Below, piece by piece: positions 1-6,519 of a stretch of 13,290 nucleotides of DNA. Each line of letters begins with the position of its first letter. The first letter of the stretch is position 1. The DNA comes from SFWF01 sp045537915 (lineage in GTDB: Bacteria > Bacillota > Clostridia > Oscillospirales > Acutalibacteraceae): positions 1 to 13,290 of the forward strand of contig JAZSQK010000016.1 in assembly GCA_045537915.1 (NCBI GenBank), given 5' to 3'. The translations under genes and the position numbers were made by a program. The notes beneath the pieces were generated by a model that ran no database searches, was not told the DNA's origin, and saw only the letters and a list, made by a program, of their open reading frames with translations.

Positions 1-41
1 GTTGTTCGCACTCGTTTTCAGCATGGTAGCGTTAGGATAAT

Positions 42-1400
42 ATGAAAAAACAACGGCTTCGGGTATCCACAACACATATTATATTGTTGAGCTTTTTAAT
101 TGCAATATTAATTGGTGCAGTGTTGCTTTCGCTTCCCATAAGTTCAGCCGATGGAAAACCGACTTCTTTTTTAGATGCGCTTTTCACCGCAACGACCTCC
201 ACCTGTGTTACGGGTCTGGTAGTTACACCGACCGTTTCCTCTTGGAGTGTTTTCGGACAAATCATTATTCTGATATTGATTCAGATCGGCGGTCTTGGTG
301 TTATCACCATTATGTCAGGATTGATGATACTGCTACACAAGAAAATGGGTATCGGTGATAGACTACTCTTGCAAGACGCATTTAATCTGAATTCACTTTC
401 GGGGCTTGTTCGGTTCGTAAAAAAGGTTGTAGGCGGAACACTCATAATAGAAGGTATCGGTGCTCTGCTTTATATGACGGTTTTTATACCTGAGTTCGGT
501 GCAAAAGGAATATGGATATCGGTCTTCACTTCCGTTTCTGCCTTTTGTAATGCAGGAATTGATATTATTGCCGAAAACAGCCTTTGTAATTATGCACTTA
601 ACCCCATTATCAATATTGTTACGTGCTCTTTGATTATCTTGGGCGGTATCGGCTATATTGTTTGGTGGGATGTGCTCAGGGTTTTAAAACTTGCCCGAAC
701 TAAGAAAGTAAAATTTTTCAGAGGCCTTACCCTGCACAGTAAAATCGCCATTACAGCAACCTTAATTCTGATTTTTGTGGGTGCAGCTTTCATTTTTGCG
801 TTTGAGTATAACAATCCACAAACAATGAAAGATTATACGTTACTTCAAAAAATCGAAGTGTCCTTGTTTCAGTCGGTTACAACGAGAACCGCAGGCTTTG
901 CCACAGTGCCGCAGGAAAGCCTCACTAATGCAAGCGCTATCGTATGTTTGCTTTTGATGTTTATCGGCGGCTCACCCGTTGGCACATCCGGAGGAATCAA
1001 AACCGTTACCTTTGCCGTTATTATTGTGTCAGCGATTGCCTCTATTCGCAACAAAGAGGATGCCGAGGTATTTGGCAGACGGCTCACAAAACAGGCTGTC
1101 AGCAAAGCGGTTGCCGTTACCTGTATGTCCTTTATAATTATGTTTGCTTCAACGGTTTTGCTTTCTGCCGTAACAGATGCAAATGCACTCGATATTGTTT
1201 ATGAAACGGTTAGTGCTACCGCAACCGTAGGTCTTACAAGAAATCTTACGGTATCCCTCGATAGCATCGGTAAACTCATTATTATCATAACAATGTACCT
1301 TGGCAGAGTTGGCCCGATTTCACTCGCCGTTGCATTTAAGCGAAGTAAGAATAATCAGAATATTGTAAGAAACCCCATCGAAGAAATAAGTGTGGGATAA
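42..1400 (+). CDS. ktrB: Potassium uptake channel subunit, TrkH/KtrB family
   Basis: This is the membrane-embedded K+ translocating subunit of a Ktr/Trk system. The 452-residue length fits KtrB (about 450) better than the longer TrkH. Four pore-loop repeats are visible, each with the conserved filter glycine: TSTCVTGL (G58), SAFCNAGID (G172), TTRTAGFAT (G285) and SATATVGLTR (G397). Many hydrophobic helices alternate with these loops. The start is the ATG at 42, with a weak AGGA upstream; its TGA overlaps in another frame with a possible preceding gene whose last codons would lie in 1-45. The next gene, 15 bases downstream, is the matching RCK regulator, so KtrAB acts as a pair at the cytoplasmic membrane. 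Function is well supported by family motifs. The ion-coupling mode (Na+ or H+) cannot be read from the sequence. Confidence 0.95.
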   Translation: MKKQRLRVSTTHIILLSFLIAILIGAVLLSLPISSADGKPTSFLDALFTATTSTCVTGLVVTPTVSSWSVFGQIIILILIQIGGLGVITIMSGLMILLHKKMGIGDRLLLQDAFNLNSLSGLVRFVKKVVGGTLIIEGIGALLYMTVFIPEFGAKGIWISVFTSVSAFCNAGIDIIAENSLCNYALNPIINIVTCSLIILGGIGYIVWWDVLRVLKLARTKKVKFFRGLTLHSKIAITATLILIFVGAAFIFAFEYNNPQTMKDYTLLQKIEVSLFQSVTTRTAGFATVPQESLTNASAIVCLLLMFIGGSPVGTSGGIKTVTFAVIIVSAIASIRNKEDAEVFGRRLTKQAVSKAVAVTCMSFIIMFASTVLLSAVTDANALDIVYETVSATATVGLTRNLTVSLDSIGKLIIIITMYLGRVGPISLAVAFKRSKNNQNIVRNPIEEISVG

Positions 1401-1415
1401 GAAGGGATAAATTAT

Positions 1416-2066
1416 ATGAGTATCAATAAAACCTATGCAGTATTAGGTCTCGGCAGATACGGAAAAGCCGTTGCGGAAGAACTTGTAAACAATGGTGCAG
1501 AAGTTCTGGCTGTTGACATCGATCAAAATAATGTTAATAATGCAATTGAAACCATACCCGTTTGCAAATGCGCCGATATTACTGAGCCGGAGACGATTAA
1601 AAGGCTCGGTATTTCCAATATCGATGTTGTTATCGTTGCTATGGCAAGTGATCTTGAAGCAAGCGTTTTGGCGGTAACGCTCTGCAAGGAAGCCGGTGTT
1701 CCCACCGTTATTGTGAAATGCGGCAACGAAACGCACCAAAAGATTTTAAGTCGTGTGGGTGCCGACAGAGTGATTTTCCCCGAAAAAGAATCAGGAACAA
1801 GACTTGCTAAAAATCTGCTTACATCGGGCTTTTCCGAAATGATAGAGCTTTCCGATGAAGTGTCTATGGTAGAAATAGACGTAAGAGATGAGTGGGTTGG
1901 TAAAACGCTGATAGAACTTAGCCTTCGCAAAAAATATTCTGTTAACGTTATTGCAATACGAAACGGTGATAAGATCAGTACAACGGTTGATCCGGCGCTC
2001 CCGCTTGAAAAAGGAATGCAGCTTATCGTTATTGCTAAAACCCTAAAGTTGCAGAAACTGAAATAA
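1416..2066 (+). CDS. ktrA: Potassium channel regulatory subunit with RCK domains, KtrA/TrkA family
   Basis: This is the cytoplasmic gating ring subunit that binds nucleotide and controls the adjacent KtrB pore. The 216-residue length is typical for a single RCK_N plus RCK_C chain (KtrA), not the doubled TrkA. The N-terminal Rossmann fold shows GLGRYG at residues 11-16 and an acidic VDID at the end of the second strand (D34, D36), as expected for NAD(H)/ATP/ADP binding. The RCK_C domain covers roughly residues 135-216. In other Firmicutes the RCK_C domain of KtrA binds cyclic di-AMP, so the same control is possible here (inference). The gene lies 15 bases after ktrB in the same operon and 12 bases before a small membrane protein gene. 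Confidence 0.95.
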   Translation: MSINKTYAVLGLGRYGKAVAEELVNNGAEVLAVDIDQNNVNNAIETIPVCKCADITEPETIKRLGISNIDVVIVAMASDLEASVLAVTLCKEAGVPTVIVKCGNETHQKILSRVGADRVIFPEKESGTRLAKNLLTSGFSEMIELSDEVSMVEIDVRDEWVGKTLIELSLRKKYSVNVIAIRNGDKISTTVDPALPLEKGMQLIVIAKTLKLQKLK

Positions 2067-2078
2067 TGCGGTGAATGT

Positions 2079-2303
2079 ATGAAAGAACATAAGAAAAAAC
2101 TGATTGCACCGATTATCGTAACCGCTATTATGGTTTTGTATTACATTGCTTATTTTGGCTTTTTGATAGCACTGATAGATGGCATTTGGAAATGGCTTTT
2201 GGGAATTATTCCCCTTGCTTTTACGGCTGTTATGCTCAAAGTTTGCATAGAAAGAATAAATGAAATAAAGAAAGGTGAAGAAGATGATCTTAGTAAATAC
2301 TGA
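2079..2303 (+). CDS. Small two-helix membrane protein, function unknown
   Basis: The product has 74 residues, with a basic N-terminus (MKEHKKK) followed by two hydrophobic segments at about residues 9-32 and 36-55. A charged C-terminal tail (about 56-74, rich in K, E and D) probably faces the cytoplasm. A GGTGA ribosome binding site lies a few bases upstream of the ATG. It sits 12 bases after ktrA and its 3' end overlaps the start of the YbjQ-family gene, so the four genes look co-transcribed and the last two translationally coupled. I do not recognise a family. The position suggests an accessory role linked to the potassium system or to the YbjQ protein, but that is inference from context only. 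Confidence 0.8.
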   Translation: MKEHKKKLIAPIIVTAIMVLYYIAYFGFLIALIDGIWKWLLGIIPLAFTAVMLKVCIERINEIKKGEEDDLSKY

Positions 2304-2598
2304 TTACATCAGCGGCAAAGAACTCGAAATGTTAGGTCTTGTAAAAGGAAGCACCATTCAGTCAAAGCACATAGGAAAGGATATTTCCCAAAGCTTTAAG
2401 ACCTTGGTTGGAGGCGAACTTAAATCCTATAACGAGATGATGAACGAAGCACGTGCTCTTGCCACCAAAAGAATGGTCGCAGAAGCCGAAAAACTCGGTG
2501 CGGATGCGATTGTTAATATTCGCTATGCATCCTCTGCTGTTATGCAGGGCGCAGCCGAAGTTATCGCATATGGTACAGCGGTTAAATTTACAAAATAA
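2284..2598 (+). CDS. YbjQ/UPF0145 family protein (putative heavy-metal-binding fold)
   Basis: The product has 104 residues from the ATG at 2284. It matches the YbjQ/UPF0145 family, small oligomeric proteins of unknown role with a nominal heavy-metal-binding domain. Visible family features are the N-terminal pattern TDYISGKELEMLGLVKG, the central GGELKSYNEMMNEAR, and the C-terminal LGADAIVNIRY and AYGTAVKF. An in-frame GTG at 2275 would add three residues. I prefer ATG 2284, because the AAAGGTG at 2271-2277 is then well placed as the ribosome binding site and family members usually begin right before the first strand. It overlaps the upstream membrane protein gene by 20 bases, consistent with coupling. 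No clear intrinsic terminator follows. Confidence 0.88.
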   Translation: MILVNTDYISGKELEMLGLVKGSTIQSKHIGKDISQSFKTLVGGELKSYNEMMNEARALATKRMVAEAEKLGADAIVNIRYASSAVMQGAAEVIAYGTAVKFTK

Positions 2599-2775
2599 TT
2601 TTATGGTGCCGCATTTACGTGGTGCTTTTACATCAATAGAGAAAAGACGATAGTCGTTGGATTATAAAAAACGATATAATGTTCACAAAAAGTTTACAAA
2701 CTGCAAAAGCGGTATTTTTCGTTCTATAACAACCTATAACGTTTAATAAACGCAAATAATCGCATTTTTCGTGAT

Positions 2776-2804
2776 TTGACAAATAGGTTTTAATACTGTA
2801 TAAT
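2776..2804 (+). promoter_or_regulatory. Consensus sigma-A promoter for a putative small RNA
   Basis: A perfect -35 box TTGACA (2776-2781) and a perfect -10 box TATAAT (2799-2804) are separated by exactly 17 bases. Transcription would begin near 2811. No recognisable protein gene follows, but a strong terminator lies about 95 bases downstream of the start. Confidence 0.8.
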
Positions 2805-2810
2805 AAGCAT

Positions 2811-2950
2811 GAGCTTTAAAATAATGAAGGAGTTATTCAAATAATACATTAAACCAGAAAGGTTAAGTGTATTGGTGTGCTCTTTCGTTAAGCTTACGAT
2901 AAAGCAAAGAAAGACACTTATCTTTCGTGATAGGTGTCTTTCTTTGTTTT
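2811..2950 (+). ncRNA. Putative ~140-nt small RNA (promoter plus terminator unit)
   Basis: The boundaries are inferred from the perfect promoter at 2776-2804 and the 18-bp terminator hairpin at 2905-2950. Between them no convincing coding sequence is seen. A GGAG near 2830 is followed by no ATG/GTG/TTG at proper spacing. A TTG/GTG around 2872-2875 opens a frame of about 49 codons that runs through the terminator stem, so it is unlikely to be a gene. I do not recognise a known RNA family. The alternative is a cut-off leader whose downstream gene was lost. Confidence 0.45.
2905..2950 (+). terminator. Strong intrinsic terminator
   Basis: An 18-bp stem pairs 2905-2922 with 2929-2946, with a single T-G wobble and a six-base loop, followed by TTTT. 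The A-rich left arm makes it potentially active on the minus strand too. Confidence 0.8.
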
Positions 2951-3070
2951 ATGGTGTTTTTGATTCCTCTAAACGAGGTTCAAATATATTCCCGTCGTTA
3001 CGCTCGAAAATTGGCATATGACGGAGTTATGAAGGAGTGTTTTGAATTTTTGTATTTGACATGGGAAGTT

Positions 3071-3265
3071 AGTTGCGCCAAAGGTTTGGTGCCGAGTACA
3101 GCAGTCTGAGTTCTGCGACAGACTGTGAATCACTAGCAGAACCCCCTTGAAGTCGGGTTAGGCTTCATCAGTCGATGCTCTAAGGCTAATTAGCCGTATA
3201 ACCGAAGAAGTGGAAATACGGAATTAAAGAGCTATCACGGTTCTGGCAGCGGACAGGGTGATATA
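3071..3265 (+). ncRNA. Structured RNA resembling HEARO / IscB omega-RNA, without an IscB gene
   Basis: The stretch folds, by eye, into a dense set of helices. These are a 5' hairpin (3075-3081 with 3086-3092), a 7-bp stem CAGTCTG/CAGACTG (3102-3108/3119-3125), GGCTAATTAGCC (3184-3195), GCTCT/AGAGC (3177-3181/3228-3232) and CGTAT/ATACG (3195-3199/3216-3220, approximately). Two potential pseudoknots are visible: loop bases GTTCTGC (3110-3116) match GCAGAAC (3136-3142), and AACCG (3200-3204), in the loop of the CGTAT stem, matches CGGTT (3238-3242). This architecture, with GTGAATCA, GGCTAATTAGCC and ACCGAAGAAG motifs, recalls HEARO RNAs, now known as omega-RNAs that guide IscB nucleases. The family assignment is from memory of the consensus and was not tested. 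No IscB reading frame follows. The ends are approximate. Confidence 0.5.
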
Positions 3266-3454
3266 TGAAAGATAGGCGAAACATTTTTAATCGACCTATT
3301 ACGTTGCCCAGGTTTATGATTTCCCGCAATAAATCAGAATCCACTTTCACGCGGTGGTCCGAAACAGGATAGTAGGAAATGCCGTGATATACAAAGCCCT
3401 TCACAAAGGTGATGTGAATTACAGGCTGACGGTATTGGGTTTGTCAACCTATAG

Positions 3455-3570
3455 TGTGGATACGACGACAAACTGGTCATAACATTTAATTATAAGGAAG
3501 CAAGCAAAACCGTCGCTCTAAAAGAGGTAAACGGTTCGATTATAGAATGCTCAGGTGCACCAAAAATCCC
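3455..3570 (+). pseudogene. Probable C-terminal remnant of a large serine recombinase
   Basis: The frame beginning just after a TAG at 3452-3454 reads GYDDKLVITFNYKEASKTV, then a GS...SGAPK tail. This resembles the extreme C-terminus of Clostridial resolvase/TndX-type serine recombinases (the FNYK-G-KT / GSD-GAPK pattern). There is no start codon, no catalytic domain and no upstream reading frame, so it would be a dead relic. The reading frame runs on into a terminator/MITE-like repeat. The resemblance is recalled from family members, not aligned. It supports the idea that 2.8-3.7 kb is decayed mobile DNA. Confidence 0.4.
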
Positions 3571-3595
3571 GTTCTCGAAAGAGGGCGGGATTTTT
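3562..3595. terminator. Hairpin terminator, probably bidirectional
   Basis: The arms AAAAATCCCG and CGGGATTTTT flank an inner CTC-GAAA-GAG hairpin. The flanking A and T runs make it usable on both strands. It ends the recombinase relic and begins the repeat that follows. Confidence 0.65.
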
Positions 3596-3730
3596 ACTTC
3601 TTACCTATTACCTTTTCACTCTTACCTCAACCAAAATCCTACGGGATTTTTTGGGAGTAATAAGTAAGAAGTAATAGGTAATAAGTTCGGTGTGGCTTCG
3701 CCACGAATTATAAAAATGCTCCGCATTGAT
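3594..3730. repeat. MITE-like short repeat with internal hairpins
   Basis: The left arm (3594-3628, CTTCTTACCTATTACC and CACTCTTACC) is an imperfect inverted match to 3657-3686 (GTAAGAAGTAATAGGTAATA). Between them lies a terminator-like stem (3631-3654, CCAAAATCC / GGATTTTTTGG). Directly after come two small hairpins, GTGGCTTCGCCAC (3692-3704) and ATGCTCCGCAT (3716-3726). This organisation is typical of miniature non-coding elements scattered in gut Clostridia. Part of the left arm recurs near 4079-4110. The ends are approximate and no target duplication was found. Confidence 0.5.
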
Positions 3731-3754
3731 TTATTGCCGCTTTTATGCTATAAT
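3726..3754 (+). promoter_or_regulatory. Promoter for the small membrane protein gene at 3775
   Basis: TTGATT (3726-3731) and TATAAT (3749-3754) are 17 bases apart, with a start expected near 3761. The -35 box lies at the very edge of the MITE-like repeat, so the repeat may have supplied part of this promoter. Confidence 0.6.
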
Positions 3755-3774
3755 AATTAAAAGGTGGTGACTAT

Positions 3775-4002
3775 ATGGCGTTTAAAACCAACCCATATTT
3801 AGAACAATTAGGAAAGAAGCACCCGAAATTATTTTTTGTAATAAGCTTAGTTGTTTCGGTATTAGTTTTACTTTTTGGTTTGTGGTATTTATTTGAGTAC
3901 AAAGAAGATATAAATGAAGATAAAACAGTTCCCATTATAATTATCGTTTTGGGATTATTAGGTTTAATTTCCTCATTACTTTTGAAAATATTTAAAAAAT
4001 AA
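3775..4002 (+). CDS. Small two-helix membrane protein, function unknown
   Basis: The product has 75 residues, with a short polar N-terminus ending in GKKHPK, a hydrophobic helix at about 19-40, a charged loop (EYKEDINEDK) and a second helix at about 52-71 closing with KIFKK. An AAGGTGGTG ribosome binding site lies at the right distance from the ATG, and a TTGATT-17-TATAAT promoter is just upstream, so it should be expressed as a single gene. Hairpin terminators follow immediately. Codon use is more A/T-rich than in the metabolic genes of the window, and it sits between two copies of a repeat, which together suggest an accessory gene. I recognise no family. Confidence 0.7.
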   Translation: MAFKTNPYLEQLGKKHPKLFFVISLVVSVLVLLFGLWYLFEYKEDINEDKTVPIIIIVLGLLGLISSLLLKIFKK

Positions 4003-4032
4003 AAAAATCCTTGGTTTTCGACCAATTCTTTT
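3999..4032. terminator. Intrinsic terminator of the small membrane protein gene
   Basis: TTGGT and ACCAA pair around a TTTCG loop, bracketed by an A run that overlaps the stop region and a TTTTT run. It could act on both strands. Confidence 0.55.
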
Positions 4033-4047
4033 TCGGACACGAGAGAC

Positions 4048-4112
4048 AAAAAATCCTGCACGATAGTGTGGGGTTTTTACTTATTATCTCATACTTCTTC
4101 ACTCTTACCTTT
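4048..4112. repeat. Second terminator-like repeat copy related to 3562-3628
   Basis: A 13-bp stem with a few wobbles (4048-4060 paired with 4065-4077, GATA loop) is followed by TTTTTACTTATTATC and then CTTCACTCTTACCT. The same order, a hairpin ending in GGATTTTTACTT and then TTTCACTCTTACCT, is seen at 3562-3628, so the two are diverged copies of one element. Confidence 0.5.
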
Positions 4113-4125
4113 AATCACTTTTTTA

Positions 4126-4154
4126 TTGACATGCTTTTTTTGCAGTAGTATAAT
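4126..4154 (+). promoter_or_regulatory. Consensus sigma-A promoter of the pyridoxamine kinase gene
   Basis: TTGACA (4126-4131) and TATAAT (4149-4154) are exactly 17 bases apart, a perfect match at both boxes. Transcription is expected to start near 4161, about 27 bases before the start codon, leaving no room for a riboswitch. Confidence 0.85.
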
Positions 4155-4187
4155 TTTAGTATTCTAAAATGGAAAGAAGTCTTTTAA

Positions 4188-5021
4188 ATGGAACAAAAAA
4201 GAATTTTAACAATTCAAGACATTTCTTGTGTAGGACAGTGCTCGCTTACTGTTGCTCTGCCGATTATTTCGGCAACGGGTGTTGAGGCGGCTATTCTCCC
4301 CTCTGCTGTGCTTTCAACCCATACCGCAGGCTTTACCGGTTTTACCTTTCACGACCTTACCGATGATATGCCTTCTATCAGAGAGCATTGGGAAAAGGAA
4401 AACATAAAGTTTGATGCGGTTTATACGGGTTATCTCGGAAGTATAAAGCAAATTGGCTATGTTGAAGATATTATGAAGAGCTGCAACAAGGACGGTGCGC
4501 CTCGCATAGTCGACCCTGCGATGGGAGACAACGGCTCTCTCTATTCTATTTTCGATATGGAATATGCAAAGGCTATGGCAGGGCTTTGCGCTAAGGCAGA
4601 TATTATTCTGCCAAATATTACCGAGGCCTGTTTTATGACCGATACCGAATATAAGACAGAATATGATGAGGAGTACATTCTCTCTCTTCTTAAAAAGCTT
4701 TCTGATTTAGGTTGCAAGACGATTGTGCTGACAGGTGTCGGATATCGTGAGGGTATGACCGGTGTTGTCGTTTTTGAGAACGGCGAATATAAATACTATG
4801 AGCACAAGAGAATCTCTAAGGGCTGTCACGGAACGGGAGATGTTTACGCTTCTACCTTTACGGGCGCACTGATGAGGGGCTTTACCCCCTTTGATGCAGC
4901 AAGAATCGCCGCCGACTATACAGTAATGTGTATTGAGAATACTCAGGACGATCCTGACCACTGGTACGGTGTAAAATTTGAGTCTTGTCTTGGCGAACTT
5001 ATAAATATGCTTGAAAAATAA
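4188..5021 (+). CDS. pdxY: Pyridoxamine/pyridoxal kinase, PfkB/ribokinase superfamily
   Basis: This cytoplasmic enzyme phosphorylates pyridoxal, pyridoxamine or pyridoxine with ATP, salvaging vitamin B6 to pyridoxal phosphate. The 277-residue length is usual for the PdxK/PdxY group. Visible motifs are the N-terminal substrate region QDISCVGQCSL, the HTAGFTGFTFHDL segment (about 45-57), VDPAMGDNGSLY (108-119), LPNITEA (141-147), and the anion hole with catalytic aspartate GCHGTGDVYASTF (212-224, D218). The ATG at 4188 follows a GGAAAGAAG ribosome binding site. It has its own perfect promoter and a shared bidirectional terminator, so it is monocistronic. The symbol pdxY is by similarity; exact preference among B6 vitamers cannot be told. 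Confidence 0.92.
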   Translation: MEQKRILTIQDISCVGQCSLTVALPIISATGVEAAILPSAVLSTHTAGFTGFTFHDLTDDMPSIREHWEKENIKFDAVYTGYLGSIKQIGYVEDIMKSCNKDGAPRIVDPAMGDNGSLYSIFDMEYAKAMAGLCAKADIILPNITEACFMTDTEYKTEYDEEYILSLLKKLSDLGCKTIVLTGVGYREGMTGVVVFENGEYKYYEHKRISKGCHGTGDVYASTFTGALMRGFTPFDAARIAADYTVMCIENTQDDPDHWYGVKFESCLGELINMLEK

Positions 5022-5025
5022 AGCG

Positions 5026-5060
5026 AACGGCTATCAGATAATACTGATAGCCGTTATTTT
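5026..5060. terminator. Bidirectional terminator between convergent genes
   Basis: A perfect 12-bp stem AACGGCTATCAG (5026-5037) / CTGATAGCCGTT (5044-5055) with an ATAATA loop is followed by a T-rich run on the plus strand and by TTTATTTTT on the minus strand. It serves both the kinase gene and the deacetylase gene. Confidence 0.85.
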
Positions 5061-6510
5061 AATTTCTGGGATTATGTCTGTAGGGCTCGGTGGTTTCATC
5101 AATGACCTTAAAGGTGTAACCGTTTTTAAGACAGTATTCGATAAATCCAGGCACCGCATCAACCGTAGCCTTCTGGATATCATGCATAAGGACTATAGAC
5201 CTGTCCTTACCGGAAATCTGCGATATAAGGGTATTTATTATATCAGAGGGTTCTTTTAGTGTTGAATCGTTAGCATCAACATTCCAGTCAAAGTAGGTAT
5301 AACCCATATCTGTCATCTGCTTTGAAAGGGTGGTCATTATGCCCTTGCAATGCTTACTGCTGACCGTATTCCCTGTTCCGCCGGGGAAGCGGAAAATTCT
5401 TGTAGGCTTTCCTGTATAGCTTTCTATTATGGAATTCATACCGTTAAAGTCATTCATATAGGAATCTACGCTTGAATAGATATCCCAACGGTGTGTAAGG
5501 GTATGAAGAGCTACAGTATGTCCATCATTGTTTATTCTTGTCAGAAGATGCTGATATTTTGTGAACTGGTTGGTAACAAAAAAGGTAGCTTTCACCTTAT
5601 AGTCTGCAAGTGTATTGAGCAGACGCTCGGTATACTGTCCGGGACCGTCATCAAAGGTCATATAAATAACCTTGCCGTTAGGGGTAACGGTATCATATTT
5701 AGAGTCGTAGCCTCCGCCATAAACTATAACCCTCCTGGTTACGGTAGACGAATTACCCGCATCATCAGTAGCGGTGTAGCTGACAATATATGTGCCTGTT
5801 TTGCTCATATCAACAGTATTTAAGACCTTAACATTTGCCTCAATATTCTTATCCAGATTATCGGTGACGGTGTAACCGAACTCCTTGTAGGCTGTATCGA
5901 CCGCCATAAATACGGTGCTGTTGCCTTTAAGGTTGATTTTCGGGCCTTCGGTATCGATATATACTATATGAATCTCGGTCTGAACTGAGTTGCCCGAAGA
6001 ATCGGATACCTTATAATAGCAGATATCGTCTTTGATTTCTTTGGTTATTTTTGAGGTAATGTCACCGTCATAATTATCCTTTGCAACTGCACCCACGGTC
6101 ACCTTATCGGCAGAATCAAGCCTTTGACCGCCCGAAACCTCAAAAAAGTTTTCATCTGTTTCGATGGTAGGCGCTACGGTGTCGACGACATTAACGGTTC
6201 GTGTTACATCTTGTGATTTAAAAAGATATCCTGCTTTGTATTTTTGCTGATACTCCCCTATTTTGTTGGTGTCAGGACTGTCCGACAGGCTGACAGGCAG
6301 TTTTACCTTTGCTCCGAAAAGCAGAGGCATACGAAGCTGCGCCGAGGCACCGTCATCGACATATTCTGAAAAGACCTCAACCGAACAGACCTCGTCGCCG
6401 TTCAGGGTAAGCTCTATTTCGGATGTAGCCGCCACAGCCGCCGTTAAGGCTATCAAAACAGTAGCTACGACACTACACCAAATAACAATCTTTTTCCTTC
6501 TTCTTCTCAT
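5059..6510 (-). CDS. Membrane-anchored polysaccharide deacetylase (NodB domain) with Ig-like repeats
   Basis: This is a 483-residue extracytoplasmic enzyme, likely removing acetyl groups from peptidoglycan or another cell-envelope glycan. The N-terminus is basic (MRRRRKK) followed by one hydrophobic helix (about 8-28), a signal anchor or signal peptide. Residues 30-110 form an unassigned beta-rich region. About 111-186 and 187-265 are two Ig-like modules of the DUF5011 type (VDTVAPTI...DNYDGDIT; KTGTYIVSYTATDDAGNSS). The NodB catalytic domain spans about 280-475, with all key motifs: TFDDGP (285-290, D287/D288), HTLTH (336-340), RFPGG (374-378), FDWN (407-410) and LMHD (441-444, H443). The gene follows mntP by nine bases on the same strand, with only a weak ribosome binding site, so translation may depend on coupling. 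The substrate is not determined. Confidence 0.92.
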   Translation of the reverse strand: MRRRRKKIVIWCSVVATVLIALTAAVAATSEIELTLNGDEVCSVEVFSEYVDDGASAQLRMPLLFGAKVKLPVSLSDSPDTNKIGEYQQKYKAGYLFKSQDVTRTVNVVDTVAPTIETDENFFEVSGGQRLDSADKVTVGAVAKDNYDGDITSKITKEIKDDICYYKVSDSSGNSVQTEIHIVYIDTEGPKINLKGNSTVFMAVDTAYKEFGYTVTDNLDKNIEANVKVLNTVDMSKTGTYIVSYTATDDAGNSSTVTRRVIVYGGGYDSKYDTVTPNGKVIYMTFDDGPGQYTERLLNTLADYKVKATFFVTNQFTKYQHLLTRINNDGHTVALHTLTHRWDIYSSVDSYMNDFNGMNSIIESYTGKPTRIFRFPGGTGNTVSSKHCKGIMTTLSKQMTDMGYTYFDWNVDANDSTLKEPSDIINTLISQISGKDRSIVLMHDIQKATVDAVPGFIEYCLKNGYTFKVIDETTEPYRHNPRN

Positions 6511-6519
6511 CTTATAATT

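Noticed and set aside
1..45. Possible 3' end of an upstream gene overlapping the ktrB start
   Set aside because: Two frames could end here (TAA at 38-40 or TGA at 43-45), and fewer than 15 codons are visible in each, too little to call.
2927..3109. 60-codon frame on the plus strand
   Set aside because: It begins at a GTG inside the terminator stem, lacks a ribosome binding site and runs into the structured RNA.
3265..3372. 35-codon frame with a fair ribosome binding site, directly after the structured RNA
   Set aside because: It sits where IscB would begin but shows no IscB-like N-terminus or other recognisable motif, so it was not called as a gene.
3071..3480. Degenerate group II intron
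   Set aside because: The GTTGCGCC near 3072 loosely recalls the 5' GTGYG end, but no domain V hairpin or reverse transcriptase remnant was seen, and the fold fits a HEARO-like RNA better.
3562..4112. CRISPR array
   Set aside because: There are only two diverged repeat copies about 490 bases apart, with no regular spacing and no cas genes.
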